Notes: generated by a model from the letters alone, not told the origin. A stretch of DNA of 5,357 nt from Deltaproteobacteria bacterium (GCA_019314425.1 JAFCZI010000184.1:1-5357), one strand, 5' to 3'. Positions 1 through 5,290 are shown, counted from the first letter of the stretch. Numbers and translations: made by a program.

Positions 1-94
1 ATGTGTTCACAACATAAGCCTTTTCAGCCCATCAGGTGTGGACTGAAAAAATCACCCAAAGACCCATTAACATCATAATTGTAATTTTCTTCAT
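1..94 (-). pseudogene. 5' end of an exported protein gene, interrupted by an in-frame TGA; runs off the window
   Basis: Starting at the ATG at 94, the minus strand encodes a 20-residue peptide with a typical signal-peptide layout: MKK, then a hydrophobic core rich in Ile, Met, Leu and Trp, then SVHT. A TGA stop follows at 34-32. In the same frame the DNA goes on as WAEKAYVVNT up to the window edge. The run A-E-K-A-Y-V looks like the first mature residues after a signal-peptidase site, and resembles the start of bacterial SH3-domain exported proteins common in Desulfobacterota (family guess from memory, weak). A purine-rich AAGGGAAAA lies about 8-10 bases before the ATG. The open frame therefore looks like one gene broken between signal and mature domain. 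A sequencing error at the TGA, or chance resemblance in 31 codons, cannot be excluded, and nothing further of the protein is visible. Confidence 0.4.
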
Positions 95-114
95 CTGGCT
101 TTTCCCTTCATGTT

Positions 115-148
115 GGGGCGCCCAGTTTAAAATTGGGTCTTTCGCCCC
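115..148. other. GC-rich imperfect inverted repeat (hairpin) between the MITE and the exported-protein gene
   Basis: GGGGCG at 115-120 is complementary to CGCCCC at 143-148, and inside it CCCAGT (119-124 region) can pair with ATTGGG near 132-137, with an unpaired TCTTT on one side. No run of T follows on the minus strand, so it is not a textbook terminator for moaC. It is, however, the only GC-rich hairpin downstream of moaC and could end or attenuate transcription before the next gene. Seen directly as sequence symmetry; function is inference. Confidence 0.4.
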
Positions 149-160
149 TACTTGGCACCC

Positions 161-168
161 TGATCTTC
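161..168. repeat. Left copy of 8-bp target-site duplication
   Basis: TGATCTTC, identical to 261-268, directly abuts the outer end of the left terminal inverted repeat of the 92-bp element. A perfect 8-bp direct repeat placed exactly at both ends of an inverted-repeat element is the expected footprint of a transposition event; 8 bp is the usual duplication size of the IS66 family. Confidence 0.8.
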
Positions 169-260
169 GTAAATATTCGGCCAACACCCCATCTCCGCCT
201 ATTTTGGCCTGCTCACATAGCATTAGTATGCTACGCAGTCCCAAATAGACGAATATTTAC
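169..260. mobile_element. 92-bp MITE-like non-autonomous element with IS66-type ends
   Basis: The element starts GTAAATATTCG (169-179) and ends with the exact reverse complement CGAATATTTAC (250-260). Perfect 8-bp direct repeats flank it. Further internal symmetry is present: CTATTTTGG (199-207) against CCAAATAG (241-248), CTGC (209-212) against GCAG (235-238), and TAGCAT (218-223) against ATGCTA (228-233) around a 4-base loop, so nearly the whole element can fold into one long hairpin. It has no coding capacity. IS66-family insertion sequences are known for ends beginning GTAA and for 8-bp target duplications; assignment to that family rests on these two traits only. It sits just past the moaC stop codon, so it did not damage a gene but may have altered the 3' end of the operon transcript. 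An alternative is a structured RNA element, but the exact target duplication favours insertion. Confidence 0.78.
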
Positions 261-268
261 TGATCTTC
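261..268. repeat. Right copy of 8-bp target-site duplication
   Basis: TGATCTTC, identical to 161-168. Its last base (268) is also the last base of the moaC stop codon (TAG on the minus strand, 270-268), so the insertion point lies within eight bases of the end of moaC and the reading frame was left intact. Confidence 0.8.
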
Positions 269-699
269 TACCCTTTTTCTTTTTTAATCACCCGAATATC
301 CGTAATCATGGTTCCCGGATATTGACCTTGATCGTTCTTTTCCAGATATTTGACCATATCCCAAATGGTGTTCAGGGCAATAGAGACACCGACCAGGGCT
401 TCCATTTCGACCCCGGTCCGCGCCCGGCATCGCACAATGCATTGGGCCTCAATACCCCCCCGCCCCAATTCAAAGGTCACCCGGACCATATCCAGCGGTA
501 TCTGGTGACAATGGGGAATCAAAATATGGGTCTGTTTCGCTGCGTTCATGGCCGCGACCTCCGCTACCAGCAGCGGGTCCCCCTTCCTGATTTCGTCCTC
601 ACGCACCTTCTTCAGCGTCTCCGAAGAAAGTCGTATTTTTCCTGCCGCCGTTGCCTGCCGCTTCACCACCGGTTTCTCACCCACATCGATCATACCCAT
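268..699 (-). CDS. moaC: Cyclic pyranopterin monophosphate synthase MoaC
   Basis: MoaC acts with MoaA in the first step of molybdenum-cofactor synthesis, converting the MoaA product 3',8-cyclo-dihydro-GTP to cyclic pyranopterin monophosphate in the cytoplasm. The 143-residue protein opens with MIDVGEKPVVKR, as in the family. It carries LIPHCH (60-65, with the catalytic-site His in the CH pair), GVEMEAL (96-102, two conserved Glu), and D114..K117 in WDMVKYLEK, matching the conserved Asp-x-x-Lys pair. The tail has a short insertion (GQYPGT, about 125-130) before the conserved ITDIRV; this longer loop is, from memory, more typical of archaeal-type MoaC than of E. coli MoaC. Start at 699 is chosen with a G-rich stretch about 8 bases upstream; an ATG two codons later (693) is also possible. 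It follows moaE by 18 bp and is the last gene of the unit. It is complete and slightly shorter than the ~160-residue norm. Confidence 0.95.
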   Translation of the reverse strand: MGMIDVGEKPVVKRQATAAGKIRLSSETLKKVREDEIRKGDPLLVAEVAAMNAAKQTHILIPHCHQIPLDMVRVTFELGRGGIEAQCIVRCRARTGVEMEALVGVSIALNTIWDMVKYLEKNDQGQYPGTMITDIRVIKKEKG

Positions 700-717
700 A
701 AAACAACCGCCCCCGCT

Positions 718-1071
718 TCAAAATTCTTCTTTTTTCCGTGAACCTTCCTTTTTGATCCGTTCCACGGTCTTTATCAGGGCCGGAAAGACATGATCCCGAA
801 TATCCCCGCCCACCACCACGACCATAATTTCGTCTCCCACATTCAAGCGGCCGTCGCAGGTATCAACCAGGACTTCGATAATCCCCGGCATTTTTTGGGT
901 ATCCTTGATAATGGTTTCAATCGCCTCGCGATCAAAGCGGACGTCGATACCCTTAACCGGATCTCCGTTCAGGGACGTCTCTCTCACAAGCCCAATATGG
1001 GAGGCAATCATCCCCATTTTTGAACTGTCGGGATGCCCTTTCACGGTCTTAAGCATTCGGTCGATGTTCAT
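718..1071 (-). CDS. moaE: MoaE-like molybdopterin synthase catalytic subunit (short form)
   Basis: MoaE, with the sulfur carrier MoaD, inserts the dithiolene sulfurs into cyclic pyranopterin monophosphate to give molybdopterin. The 117-residue product aligns by eye with MoaE: GMIASHIGLVRETS (the G-x-V-R core), PGIIEVLVDTCDGRLNVGDEIMVVVVGGDIRDHVFPAL (the I-G-x-L-x-x-G-D-E-I region), and a C-terminal IKKEGSRKKEEF where the two catalytic lysines of the family (K119 and K126 of E. coli) would fall. It is shorter than E. coli MoaE (~150), lacking the N-terminal extension and everything after KKEE. The ATG at 1071 is preferred over an in-frame TTG at 1092 because GAGGAG sits six bases before it. 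No moaD is visible here, so the partner must be elsewhere. It lies 39 bp after hemA and 18 bp before moaC. The family call is firm; exact equivalence to classical MoaE is less certain. Confidence 0.82.
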   Translation of the reverse strand: MNIDRMLKTVKGHPDSSKMGMIASHIGLVRETSLNGDPVKGIDVRFDREAIETIIKDTQKMPGIIEVLVDTCDGRLNVGDEIMVVVVGGDIRDHVFPALIKTVERIKKEGSRKKEEF

Positions 1072-1077
1072 GCGCTT

Positions 1078-1083
1078 CTCCTC
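1078..1083 (-). promoter_or_regulatory. Ribosome binding site that fixes the moaE start
   Basis: On the minus strand GAGGAG is followed by six bases (AAGCGC) and then the ATG at 1071. This is a near-ideal Shine-Dalgarno sequence and spacing, and decides against the upstream TTG at 1092. Confidence 0.8.
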
Positions 1084-1110
1084 AGGGGACAAAAGCCTCC
1101 CGAACGCGGG

Positions 1111-2427
1111 TCAACAAGATTTATTGCCCGTAATGGTTTTCGTCCGGCTGGACTCGTCTCCCTCATCCAGTGAAAAAAGTTTTCGTGTCATATCCAGATA
1201 ATCATCCAGTGTAGACCGACCCGCTTTTCCTTTCAAGAACAAAATGGGGTCATTGAGCACTTTTTCAACAATGGATCGAACCAAAACCTCAACCGCCTGT
1301 CGGTGCGGGGGCGCAAGCTGATCCAGCGCTGAACGGCTTTTGCCGAACTCAGTCTGAATGATGGTGTCAGCCTTGTTCCTCAATGAAATGATGGTGGGAA
1401 CCACTTCAAGGGTTTTCAACCATTTTTCAAACTTTACCACCTCTTCCCGGACAATACGTTGTGCTTTGACCGCGGCTTCCTGGCGCTGAGCCTTGTTGAT
1501 TTCAATAACCCCTTTCAGGTCATCGATGTCGTACAGGTAGACGTTGTTCAACTTATTGACTTCCGGCTGCACATCCCGTGGCACCGCGATGTCGATCAGA
1601 AAGAGCGGCCGGTTCCGCCTTTTCCTGAGTACTTTTTTGACCATATCCCGGGTAATAATGCACTCCGAAGCAGCGGTGGAAGACACAACGATATCCGCCT
1701 TCAGAAGCTGATCCCCCATCTCGTCAAAGGAAGCCGGAACCGCACGGAACCGCTCCGCCACTTCCACGGCCCGCTCGAAAGTCCGGTTGACCACCGTCAT
1801 GGAACTGACCCCGTTGGCCAGAAGATGCCGGGCTGCCAGCTCCGCCATTTCCCCGGCTCCGACCAGCAACACCTTTTTGCCATCAAGCACGTGAAAAATT
1901 TTCCGCGCCAGCTCAACTGCGGCATAGCTGATGGAAACAGCCGCCCCGCAGATATCCGTCTCGGATCTCACCCGTTTGGCCACATGGAAGGCCTTGTGCA
2001 TGAGCCGGTTCAATATAACACCCGACATCTTTTCCTGGGTGGACTGTAAATAGGCCTCCTTGATCTGCCCCAGAATCTGGGGTTCCCCGATGATCATGGA
2101 ATCCAGGCTGGAGGCCACACTGAAAATATGCGTCACCGCATCCATGTTTTCGTAGGTGTAAAGGCATGACGAAAAATCATCCGCCGGGATATTGCCGATT
2201 TTGCTCAACAGAGAAACAATCGCCCGTTTCGCTTCCCGGGCCTCTTCCGCAACAATCAGGGTCTCCACACGATTGCACGTGGACAGAAAAAACCCCTCGC
2301 GGACCACTTCCAGACTTCTCATGAGCCCAAGGGCCTTTTGTATATTCCCGGATTCGACGGCCAGACATTCCCTCAATTCGATGGGCGCGGTTTCGTGATT
2401 CAGGCCTATATTGATAATCTGAGGCAT
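1111..2427 (-). CDS. hemA: Glutamyl-tRNA reductase HemA
   Basis: HemA reduces glutamyl-tRNA(Glu) with NADPH to glutamate-1-semialdehyde, the first committed step of the C5 route to tetrapyrroles. The 438-residue product has the family's N-terminus (INIGLNHETAPIELRE, 4-20), the catalytic cysteine in STCNRVE (Cys51), the conserved His100 with LDSMIIGEPQILGQ (108-121), and the helix LNRLMHKAFHVAKRVRSET (139-157). The NADPH-binding GAGEMAE lies at 190-196 and VSSTAASECII marks the end of the nucleotide-binding domain; the C-terminal helical dimerisation domain is full. Length is normal (about 420-440). The start at 2427 is chosen because MPQIINIGLNH is the canonical beginning; the open frame extends 21 codons further but that part overlaps ccsA and has no family resemblance. 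It begins 7 bp after the ccsA stop, suggesting coupled translation; only a weak ribosome site is seen. In many genomes hemC follows, but here moaE does. Confidence 0.97.
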   Translation of the reverse strand: MPQIINIGLNHETAPIELRECLAVESGNIQKALGLMRSLEVVREGFFLSTCNRVETLIVAEEAREAKRAIVSLLSKIGNIPADDFSSCLYTYENMDAVTHIFSVASSLDSMIIGEPQILGQIKEAYLQSTQEKMSGVILNRLMHKAFHVAKRVRSETDICGAAVSISYAAVELARKIFHVLDGKKVLLVGAGEMAELAARHLLANGVSSMTVVNRTFERAVEVAERFRAVPASFDEMGDQLLKADIVVSSTAASECIITRDMVKKVLRKRRNRPLFLIDIAVPRDVQPEVNKLNNVYLYDIDDLKGVIEINKAQRQEAAVKAQRIVREEVVKFEKWLKTLEVVPTIISLRNKADTIIQTEFGKSRSALDQLAPPHRQAVEVLVRSIVEKVLNDPILFLKGKAGRSTLDDYLDMTRKLFSLDEGDESSRTKTITGNKSC

Positions 2428-2434
2428 TCTTTTT

Positions 2435-3274
2435 TCAGCGCCCCCCCATATTGCCGAAACTGTGGTACCCGCCCATGAGGAGACTGACACCCAGAAAAGT
2501 GAAGATCAACAGGGAGAAACAGACGATGGACATGATCGCCGCTTTTCGGCCCTGCCAGCCAACCACCAGCCGTTCATGAATCAGGGCCGCATAGAACAAC
2601 CAGCAGATGAGGGACCATACCTCTTTGGGATCCCACTGCCAATAGATGCCCAGGGCAAAATGGGCATAGATGGAACCCACAATCATGCCCAGGGTCAGGA
2701 AGGGAAACCCATACAGGATCGCATAGTAATTGATGTCGTCCAGGGTGGCCAGCGACGGAAGCCGGTCATAAAATGCGCCGAAGCGCTTTCGTTTGATCTG
2801 GCGCTCCTGGATCAGATACATGATGGCGGCGAGGCATGAGATGGTCAGGAGGGCATTGCCCACAAACACGGTTCCCACATGCAGGGTCAGCCAGAGGCTC
2901 TTGAAAATGGGCTTAACCGGGGTTTCGGTTACGGGAACAGCCGATGAAATGACCATGAAAAAAGCCGCCAGCGGCGCCACAAAGGACCCCAGCACCCGCA
3001 ATTTAAAGCGTGCCTGAATGACCAGATATACACCGATAAGAGACCAGGAAAAGAATGACAGCGCGCTTTTGAGATCGAGTACCGGCGCCACCCCCAGCGT
3101 ATAGTACCGGCAACCCAGAAAAATGGTATGGAATACAAACCCTGTTGCAAGAATCCAGTAGGAAGCCTTGAACACCCATTTCTGCTGCCTGATAATGAAA
3201 ACAATAAACCCGGCTGTTGCGATGAGTTCGAAACAAAGGGCCAGTATAAACCAAATGGATGTTATGGCTTCCAT
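2435..3274 (-). CDS. ccsA: CcsA-type cytochrome c assembly / heme-handling membrane protein
   Basis: Proteins of the CcsA/CcmC/CcmF superfamily move heme across the inner membrane and help attach it to apocytochromes c (system II when with CcsB/ResB). The 279-residue product is almost wholly hydrophobic, with about eight predicted membrane segments. It contains the tryptophan-rich 'WWD-like' motif as GIYWQWDPKEVW (209-220), which binds heme on the outer face. Histidines that may be heme ligands stand at His49, His132, His233 and His271 (the last in GGYHSFG). Its ATG overlaps the end of sirC by 13 bp, and hemA starts 7 bp after its stop, so the three are likely one transcript with coupled translation. 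The same neighbourhood with hemA is widespread, and related proteins next to hemA are sometimes called HemX; the intact WWD-like motif favours cytochrome c assembly. No CcsB/ResB partner is in the window. Confidence 0.9.
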   Translation of the reverse strand: MEAITSIWFILALCFELIATAGFIVFIIRQQKWVFKASYWILATGFVFHTIFLGCRYYTLGVAPVLDLKSALSFFSWSLIGVYLVIQARFKLRVLGSFVAPLAAFFMVISSAVPVTETPVKPIFKSLWLTLHVGTVFVGNALLTISCLAAIMYLIQERQIKRKRFGAFYDRLPSLATLDDINYYAILYGFPFLTLGMIVGSIYAHFALGIYWQWDPKEVWSLICWLFYAALIHERLVVGWQGRKAAIMSIVCFSLLIFTFLGVSLLMGGYHSFGNMGGR

Positions 3275-3921
3275 AAACCTTTGAGGTTCACCTGTTCCGG
3301 GAGGACTTTTTTGAGATATACCGCCATCTTTTGGGGGAAATCATCAGAAAAGTTTTCCAGGAGATCCGAATCAACAATTTTCTGGAAAATCCGGCTGTTT
3401 TCTTTCTGGGGAAGTCCCAGTGACAATATCTCTTTTCGCAAACGACCCATCATGGTCAGAAACATCTCGTATTCCTGGCCGAATTGCGCCTCAAGACCCT
3501 TCCGAATTCTCCTGGCCAGCGCGGGACTCTTCCCGGAGGTGGAAATAGCGATCAACAGATCCCCCCGCTTGAGGATAGAGGGCACGATGAAATCGCAATC
3601 GGGGGGCTGATCAACGGCATTGACCAAAACACCCTTTTCCCTCGCACAGGCGCTGATCCGGTGATTCAAATCCTTATCATCCGTGGCTGCGATGGTCATG
3701 AAAGCAGGGTCCAGATATTCATCCTTGAATTCTCGTCCCAGGAAATGAATCTCTCCTTTTTCAACCATCTGTTCCAGCGCTGCAACCAGCTCCCTCCCGG
3801 CCAGATAGACAGACGCACCGCATTCCAGAAGGGCCAGCACCTTTCGGTGCGCCACATTGCCCCCGCCCACCACCACCACTTTTTTTCCTTCAAGCTGAAC
3901 AAAAATCGGATAGAAACTCAT
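3262..3921 (-). CDS. sirC: Precorrin-2 dehydrogenase (siroheme synthase N-terminal domain, SirC/Met8 type)
   Basis: This enzyme oxidises precorrin-2 to sirohydrochlorin with NAD+; some members also insert iron to give siroheme. The 219-residue product starts MSFYPIFVQLEGKKVVVVGGG, with the dinucleotide-binding loop GGGNVAHRK (19-27). The strand ending in FMTIAATDD (74-82) precedes VNAVDQPPDCDFIVPS (100-115), whose Asp104 occupies the position of the catalytic aspartate of CysG. SISTSGKSP-like ISTSGKSPALARRIR (126-140) is the classic substrate-site stretch. A C-terminal helical part completes the family's usual ~200-220 residues; there is no fused methyltransferase domain as in CysG. In sulfate reducers sirohydrochlorin feeds siroheme for sulfite reductase and, through the alternative pathway, heme. 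It is first gene of the unit, 28 bases or so downstream of the inferred transcription start, with AAAGAG about seven bases before the ATG. Whether it also chelates iron cannot be told here. Confidence 0.94.
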   Translation of the reverse strand: MSFYPIFVQLEGKKVVVVGGGNVAHRKVLALLECGASVYLAGRELVAALEQMVEKGEIHFLGREFKDEYLDPAFMTIAATDDKDLNHRISACAREKGVLVNAVDQPPDCDFIVPSILKRGDLLIAISTSGKSPALARRIRKGLEAQFGQEYEMFLTMMGRLRKEILSLGLPQKENSRIFQKIVDSDLLENFSDDFPQKMAVYLKKVLPEQVNLKGLWKP

Positions 3922-3953
3922 ATTGGACTCTTTTTTCCTTTATTCGCAGTATT

Positions 3954-3967
3954 AGATGTTAACATCT
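3954..3967. promoter_or_regulatory. Perfect 14-bp palindrome over the -10 box: candidate operator
   Basis: AGATGTTAACATCT reads the same on both strands and covers the -10 hexamer of the promoter for sirC. A dyad in this place would let a dimeric regulator block RNA polymerase. The sequence does not clearly match the FNR/CRP half sites TTGAT or TGTGA that I know. Symmetry is seen; the regulatory role and the identity of any regulator are inference. Confidence 0.45.
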
Positions 3968-3984
3968 GTGGGTTATTCTTTCAA
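3956..3984 (-). promoter_or_regulatory. Sigma70-like promoter for sirC-ccsA-hemA-moaE-moaC
   Basis: On the minus strand TTGAAA (3984-3979) is followed after exactly 17 bases by TAACAT (3961-3956). The -35 box matches TTGACA at five of six places and the -10 box matches TATAAT at four of six. It lies in the only sizeable gap (93 bp) before sirC and predicts a leader of about 28 bases. No other promoter is evident down to the moaC stop, as the gaps inside the unit are 39 bp or less. Confidence 0.6.
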
Positions 3985-4014
3985 GCACACAGGTTTTTTT
4001 GTGGTTCGGAAAAC

Positions 4015-4518
4015 TCAAGAAAGCATGATCCGCTCTCTGAAGCCCAGCCGAAAACGGTTGTCGAGATAATAAATAAGGGTGGGCTTGAGTTTGTATAGTT
4101 TGACCCGAAACCGTGAGGTAAAGGCATCCAGATTGAACGCGGACCCGGACGAAAAAAATTCTTTCGTAAACTGGAACTTTTTAAGGTAACGCCTTATAGC
4201 CTCAGCGGATTCAAGCCCCATGGAGAGGGTCTCAATGCATCCTGTCATCTGAATGCCCCGAATCTCCTGCCACCCTGAAGCAAATCCATGGATCGCTCCG
4301 GAAGCCTGACCGCTTTCCAGGGCTTCGACGATGTGCCGCGACGCAGGATCCGAAAAAAAATAAAAGGCGGATTTGAGAAAAACATAGTAAACCGGCGCGG
4401 CCCAGGCAACATTCTCGCTACAGGTCGCCAGGGTTACGGTACTCTGTTCGTCGATAAGGCCTATGGCCAGCGCCTCCAGTTGTTTCTGATCCGGTTCCCC
4501 GTGTTTCCCCCCGGGCAT
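4015..4518 (-). CDS. Pyridoxamine 5'-phosphate oxidase-like FMN-binding split-barrel protein (UPF0306/YhbP-like)
   Basis: The 167-residue product resembles the YhbP/UPF0306 branch of the split-barrel flavoproteins. Visible landmarks are STVTLATCSENVAWAAPVYY (26-45, first barrel strands), FYFFSDPASRH (52-62, the strand and turn that usually contact the FMN phosphate), AIHGFASGWQEIRGIQMTG (75-93, the family's I-R-G-x-Q-x-x-G signature), and a C-terminal FRVKLYKLKPTLIYYLDN region. Members bind FMN or related cofactors; the true substrate of this branch is not known, and I do not assign one. The ATG at 4518 has GGGAGG five bases upstream, an excellent ribosome site. It starts 27 bp after the end of the broken hpnA-like gene, so the two were probably cotranscribed, and it appears intact although its upstream neighbour is decayed. 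No convincing terminator follows its TGA. Confidence 0.85.
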   Translation of the reverse strand: MPGGKHGEPDQKQLEALAIGLIDEQSTVTLATCSENVAWAAPVYYVFLKSAFYFFSDPASRHIVEALESGQASGAIHGFASGWQEIRGIQMTGCIETLSMGLESAEAIRRYLKKFQFTKEFFSSGSAFNLDAFTSRFRVKLYKLKPTLIYYLDNRFRLGFRERIMLS

Positions 4519-4523
4519 GAAAT

Positions 4524-4529
4524 CCTCCC
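4524..4529 (-). promoter_or_regulatory. Strong ribosome binding site of the split-barrel flavoprotein gene
   Basis: GGGAGG followed by five bases (ATTTC) and ATG on the minus strand. It confirms the start at 4518 and shows that translation of this gene does not depend on the decayed gene before it. Confidence 0.75.
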
Positions 4530-4532
4530 ATT

Positions 4533-4546
4533 GAGACCAAGGTCTC
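4533..4546. repeat. Short dyad GAGACC-AA-GGTCTC between hpnA remnant and flavoprotein gene
   Basis: Two 6-bp arms separated by two bases, touching the last base of the hpnA-remnant stop codon (TAG, 4548-4546) and ending four bases from the downstream ribosome site. The spacer is too short for an RNA hairpin loop without opening the inner pairs, so a protein-binding dyad or chance are the options. Confidence 0.3.
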
Positions 4547-4945
4547 TACTCGCAGTATCCATTCCGCCGAAACCAGCCCACCGCATCCGACAGACCTTCT
4601 CTGACCGAGCGGGGATGATAACCGAGGTCCTATCTAGCCATTTTCACACCGTCGCGTGTCACACGCGGTTCCCCCCCGCCGGAAATCTTTGAACAGGTCT
4701 CAGAAACGCAGGCCACAAGCGCAGCGGCTGAGTGGGGCATACGAAACCGGGGCGGCGCATGTCCGGCAATGGCGGCCAGCTCGTTTAAAATCTCCCTGAG
4801 GCTCATGTTCAACGGGCATGTTCTCCAGATTGCGAAGATCGCTGGTTGGGCGCACCAGCGCCCTGACATCGTGGCCATCATCAAGCAAACACCGGGCAAC
4901 TGCGGAACCCACAAAACCCGCAGCCCCTGTAACAAGCGTGGTCAT
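4546..4945 (-). pseudogene. hpnA: Decayed hpnA-like NAD-dependent epimerase (large internal deletion plus stop)
   Basis: HpnA-type proteins are extended short-chain dehydrogenases of about 330 residues found with hopanoid and polyketide-like lipid loci. From the ATG at 4945 the first frame gives MTTLVTGAAGFVGSAVARCL, with the NAD-binding TGAAGFVG (6-13), then DVRALVRPTSDLRNLENMPVE (26-46), the normal N-terminal Rossmann start. At about 4810 the homology jumps to another frame and to the far C-terminal part: NMSLREILNELAAIAG (from 4809) through EPRVTRDGVKMAR, ending at a TAG (4632-4630). The same frame then resumes as DLGYHPRSVREGLSDAVGWF and ends at 4548-4546, the usual HpnA tail. Missing are roughly 170-190 central residues, including the YxxxK catalytic motif, and about a dozen residues around the TAG. 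An active enzyme is therefore not possible. Family recognition is from memory of conserved motifs; a misassembly could mimic the large loss but not the TAG. Confidence 0.85.
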
Positions 4946-5290
4946 TTTCTCTAAACTTTCCTTCCCTCTCCCGCCAGTCATTTAGCGCCTTGGGGATTTT
5001 TGAATAGGATACACTCAAAATATCACCTAAAACCTGCAAGCATGAATACAACGTAGCGCGAACATAGCTGAACGCTGAATCCGATGGGCCCGGAGGCAAT
5101 TTTCCCGCCCTATTGCAGCGATAAAAATGGGGTGCCGTGTGAATATTTTCCCAATATGCTCATGTTAAGCACAATCGGACATATTAGAGCAAGCCAATCC
5201 CCTTGCTTTTATAATTTTTCATTTTGGACCCCGGGAATTTCGCCGTTAAGCGAACGCCAGGTTTTGAATCGAGTCCTCCAGATATATCCA

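Noticed and set aside
32..34. TGA as a selenocysteine codon
   Set aside because: It lies at the end of a signal peptide, not in a redox motif, and no SECIS-like hairpin can be judged in the few bases available.
152..172. TTGGCACC as a sigma54 promoter on the plus strand
   Set aside because: No GC dinucleotide of a TTGC element at the required spacing, and no plus-strand gene follows.
133..741. 202-codon open frame on the plus strand opposite moaC
   Set aside because: It is antisense to clear moaC and crosses the MITE; rich in His, Arg, Pro and Phe with no recognisable motif, and no ribosome site.
1072..1092. TTG start for moaE seven codons upstream
   Set aside because: GAGGAG with ideal spacing serves the ATG at 1071; the TTG has a poorly spaced ribosome site.
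1459..2049. 196-codon plus-strand open frame inside hemA
   Set aside because: Lies wholly antisense to conserved HemA motifs and its composition looks like a reverse-strand shadow.
2428..2490. Upstream extension of hemA by 21 codons
   Set aside because: It overlaps ccsA and has no family similarity; MPQIINIGLNH at 2427 is the canonical HemA start.
3981..4004. Rho-independent terminator after the flavoprotein gene (CACA...TGTG with a T/A run)
   Set aside because: The stem is only 4-5 bp, the A/T run lies in the loop, and on the transcribed strand it is an A-run.
4700..4981. Functional 93-residue Rossmann protein
   Set aside because: Only the first ~46 residues match the family; the rest is out-of-frame reading of the hpnA C-terminus, so it is a remnant.
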